In this document: in pieces, positions 5,415 through 6,694 of the stretch
Numbering within the stretch: position 1 is the first letter of the stretch
How the letters are laid out: every line of letters begins with the position of its first letter
DNA from: Pseudomonadota bacterium
Lineage (GTDB): Bacteria; Pseudomonadota; Gammaproteobacteria; Burkholderiales; Thiobacillaceae
Direction of reading: 5' to 3'
Length of the DNA: 6,694 nt
Assembly (NCBI GenBank): GCA_030836725.1
Contig: JAUPLV010000118.1
Span: 1 to 6,694, forward strand
Translations under genes and position numbers: made by a program
Notes under the pieces: model-generated
The model's input: the letters and a program-made list of their open reading frames with translations, nothing else
Told to the model about the DNA's origin: nothing
Databases searched by the model: none

Positions 5415-5503
5415 TTGCCAGGGGTCTCCAGCCGGATGTTTTGCCGGATGGAGTGAGACATACCCTTTGAACCTGATGCGGTTGAAACCGCCGTAGGGAG
5501 GCC
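5415..5503 (+). promoter_or_regulatory. TPP riboswitch (THI box) of thiC
   Basis: Binds thiamine pyrophosphate and lowers thiC expression when thiamine is plentiful. Conserved elements in order: AGGGGTCTCC; a P3 arm in which CCGG 5432-5435 pairs with CCGG 5444-5447; the GTGAGA turn (5453-5458, consensus CTGAGA); ACCCTTTGAACCTGAT (5462-5477); a P5 stem GCGGTT/AACCGC (5478-5483 with 5486-5491); and CGTAGGGA (5492-5499). CCCT 5463-5466 pairs with AGGG 5495-5498 to form P4. Lying directly upstream of thiC, a standard target, makes the call firm. The closing P1 stem is short (GCC 5417-5419 with GGC 5500-5502). Confidence 0.93.
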
Positions 5504-5527
5504 GTCGCCGGCCTCCAATTTTATTTC
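5497..5527 (+). terminator. Intrinsic terminator in the thiC leader
   Basis: GGAGGCC (5497-5503) pairs perfectly with GGCCTCC (5510-5516) around a six-base loop, followed by AATTTTATTT. It lies about 95 bases before the thiC start, as expected for transcriptional control by the riboswitch. Its 5' arm uses the last bases of the aptamer (P4 and P1 3' strands). A further hairpin, GAGGCTG/CAGCCTC (5531-5537 with 5546-5552), follows; its GAGGC could instead pair with GCCTC 5511-5515 and open the terminator. Confidence 0.6.
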
Positions 5528-5572
5528 AGCGAGGCTGTTCGGCAGCAGCCTCCATGACTTTATACCAGCGAG

Positions 5573-5606
5573 GCGCGTCTGACGCGCTCCCCGCTTTTTG
5601 GAGCGC
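5573..5606 (+). promoter_or_regulatory. Mutually exclusive hairpins around the thiC ribosome binding site
   Basis: GCGCTCC (5584-5590) is perfectly complementary to GGAGCGC (5600-5606), which contains the GGAG Shine-Dalgarno (5600-5603) of thiC, so this seven-pair hairpin would hide it. The left arm also belongs to a competing hairpin GCGCGT/ACGCGC (5573-5578 with 5582-5587), which would free it. This is a possible translational switch; folding has not been calculated. Confidence 0.45.
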
Positions 5607-5609
5607 ACC

Positions 5610-6694
<1,085 letters not shown>

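Overview
The window looks like chromosomal DNA of a GC-rich betaproteobacterium, possibly from the Nitrosomonadales/Gallionellales or another chemolithotrophic group. This is inferred from gene content (a c-type cytochrome beside an NHL-propeller lipoprotein, and an isoaspartyl-methyltransferase-like/rhodanese/TolC run next to riboswitch-controlled thiC), not from a marker gene.

Layout: (1) Bases 1-425, minus strand: the first 141 residues of an exported monohaem cytochrome c that runs off the left edge. (2) Bases 426-999: a gene-free divergent spacer with a good predicted promoter for the cytochrome, two direct REP-like hairpin repeats, a cluster of TTGCGCA half-sites and a 15-bp near-perfect palindrome upstream of the next gene. 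(3) Bases 1000-2109, plus strand: a six-bladed NHL beta-propeller lipoprotein ending in a GC-rich terminator. (4) Bases 2187-2809, minus strand: a two-gene toxin-antitoxin module, a DUF2281-like antitoxin followed by a PIN-domain (VapC-type) RNase, overlapping by ATGA. (5) Bases 2963-5337, minus strand: a three-gene operon read as Pcm-like SAM methyltransferase, single-domain rhodanese, then a TolC-family outer-membrane channel, ending at a strong hairpin. (6) Bases 5379-6694, plus strand: a divergent promoter, a TPP riboswitch, a leader with several hairpins, and the first 361 residues of thiC, running off the right edge.

Most of the window is ordinary housekeeping or envelope content. The most unusual structure is that the toxin-antitoxin module lies between two copies of a 36-base sequence with three mismatches. 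Each copy consists of the last codons of the NHL gene (AAA AAA TAA) plus the terminator hairpin. On the minus strand each copy reads as hairpin plus T-run, so one copy can end the toxin-antitoxin transcript and the other the tolC operon. This suggests the module entered at, or was duplicated together with, an intrinsic terminator that once separated the convergent NHL and tolC genes. Secondary points of interest are the thiC leader, whose terminator arm overlaps the aptamer and whose ribosome binding site can be sequestered by a competing hairpin, and the methyltransferase paralogue, which lacks the Ser-containing substrate motif of true Pcm.
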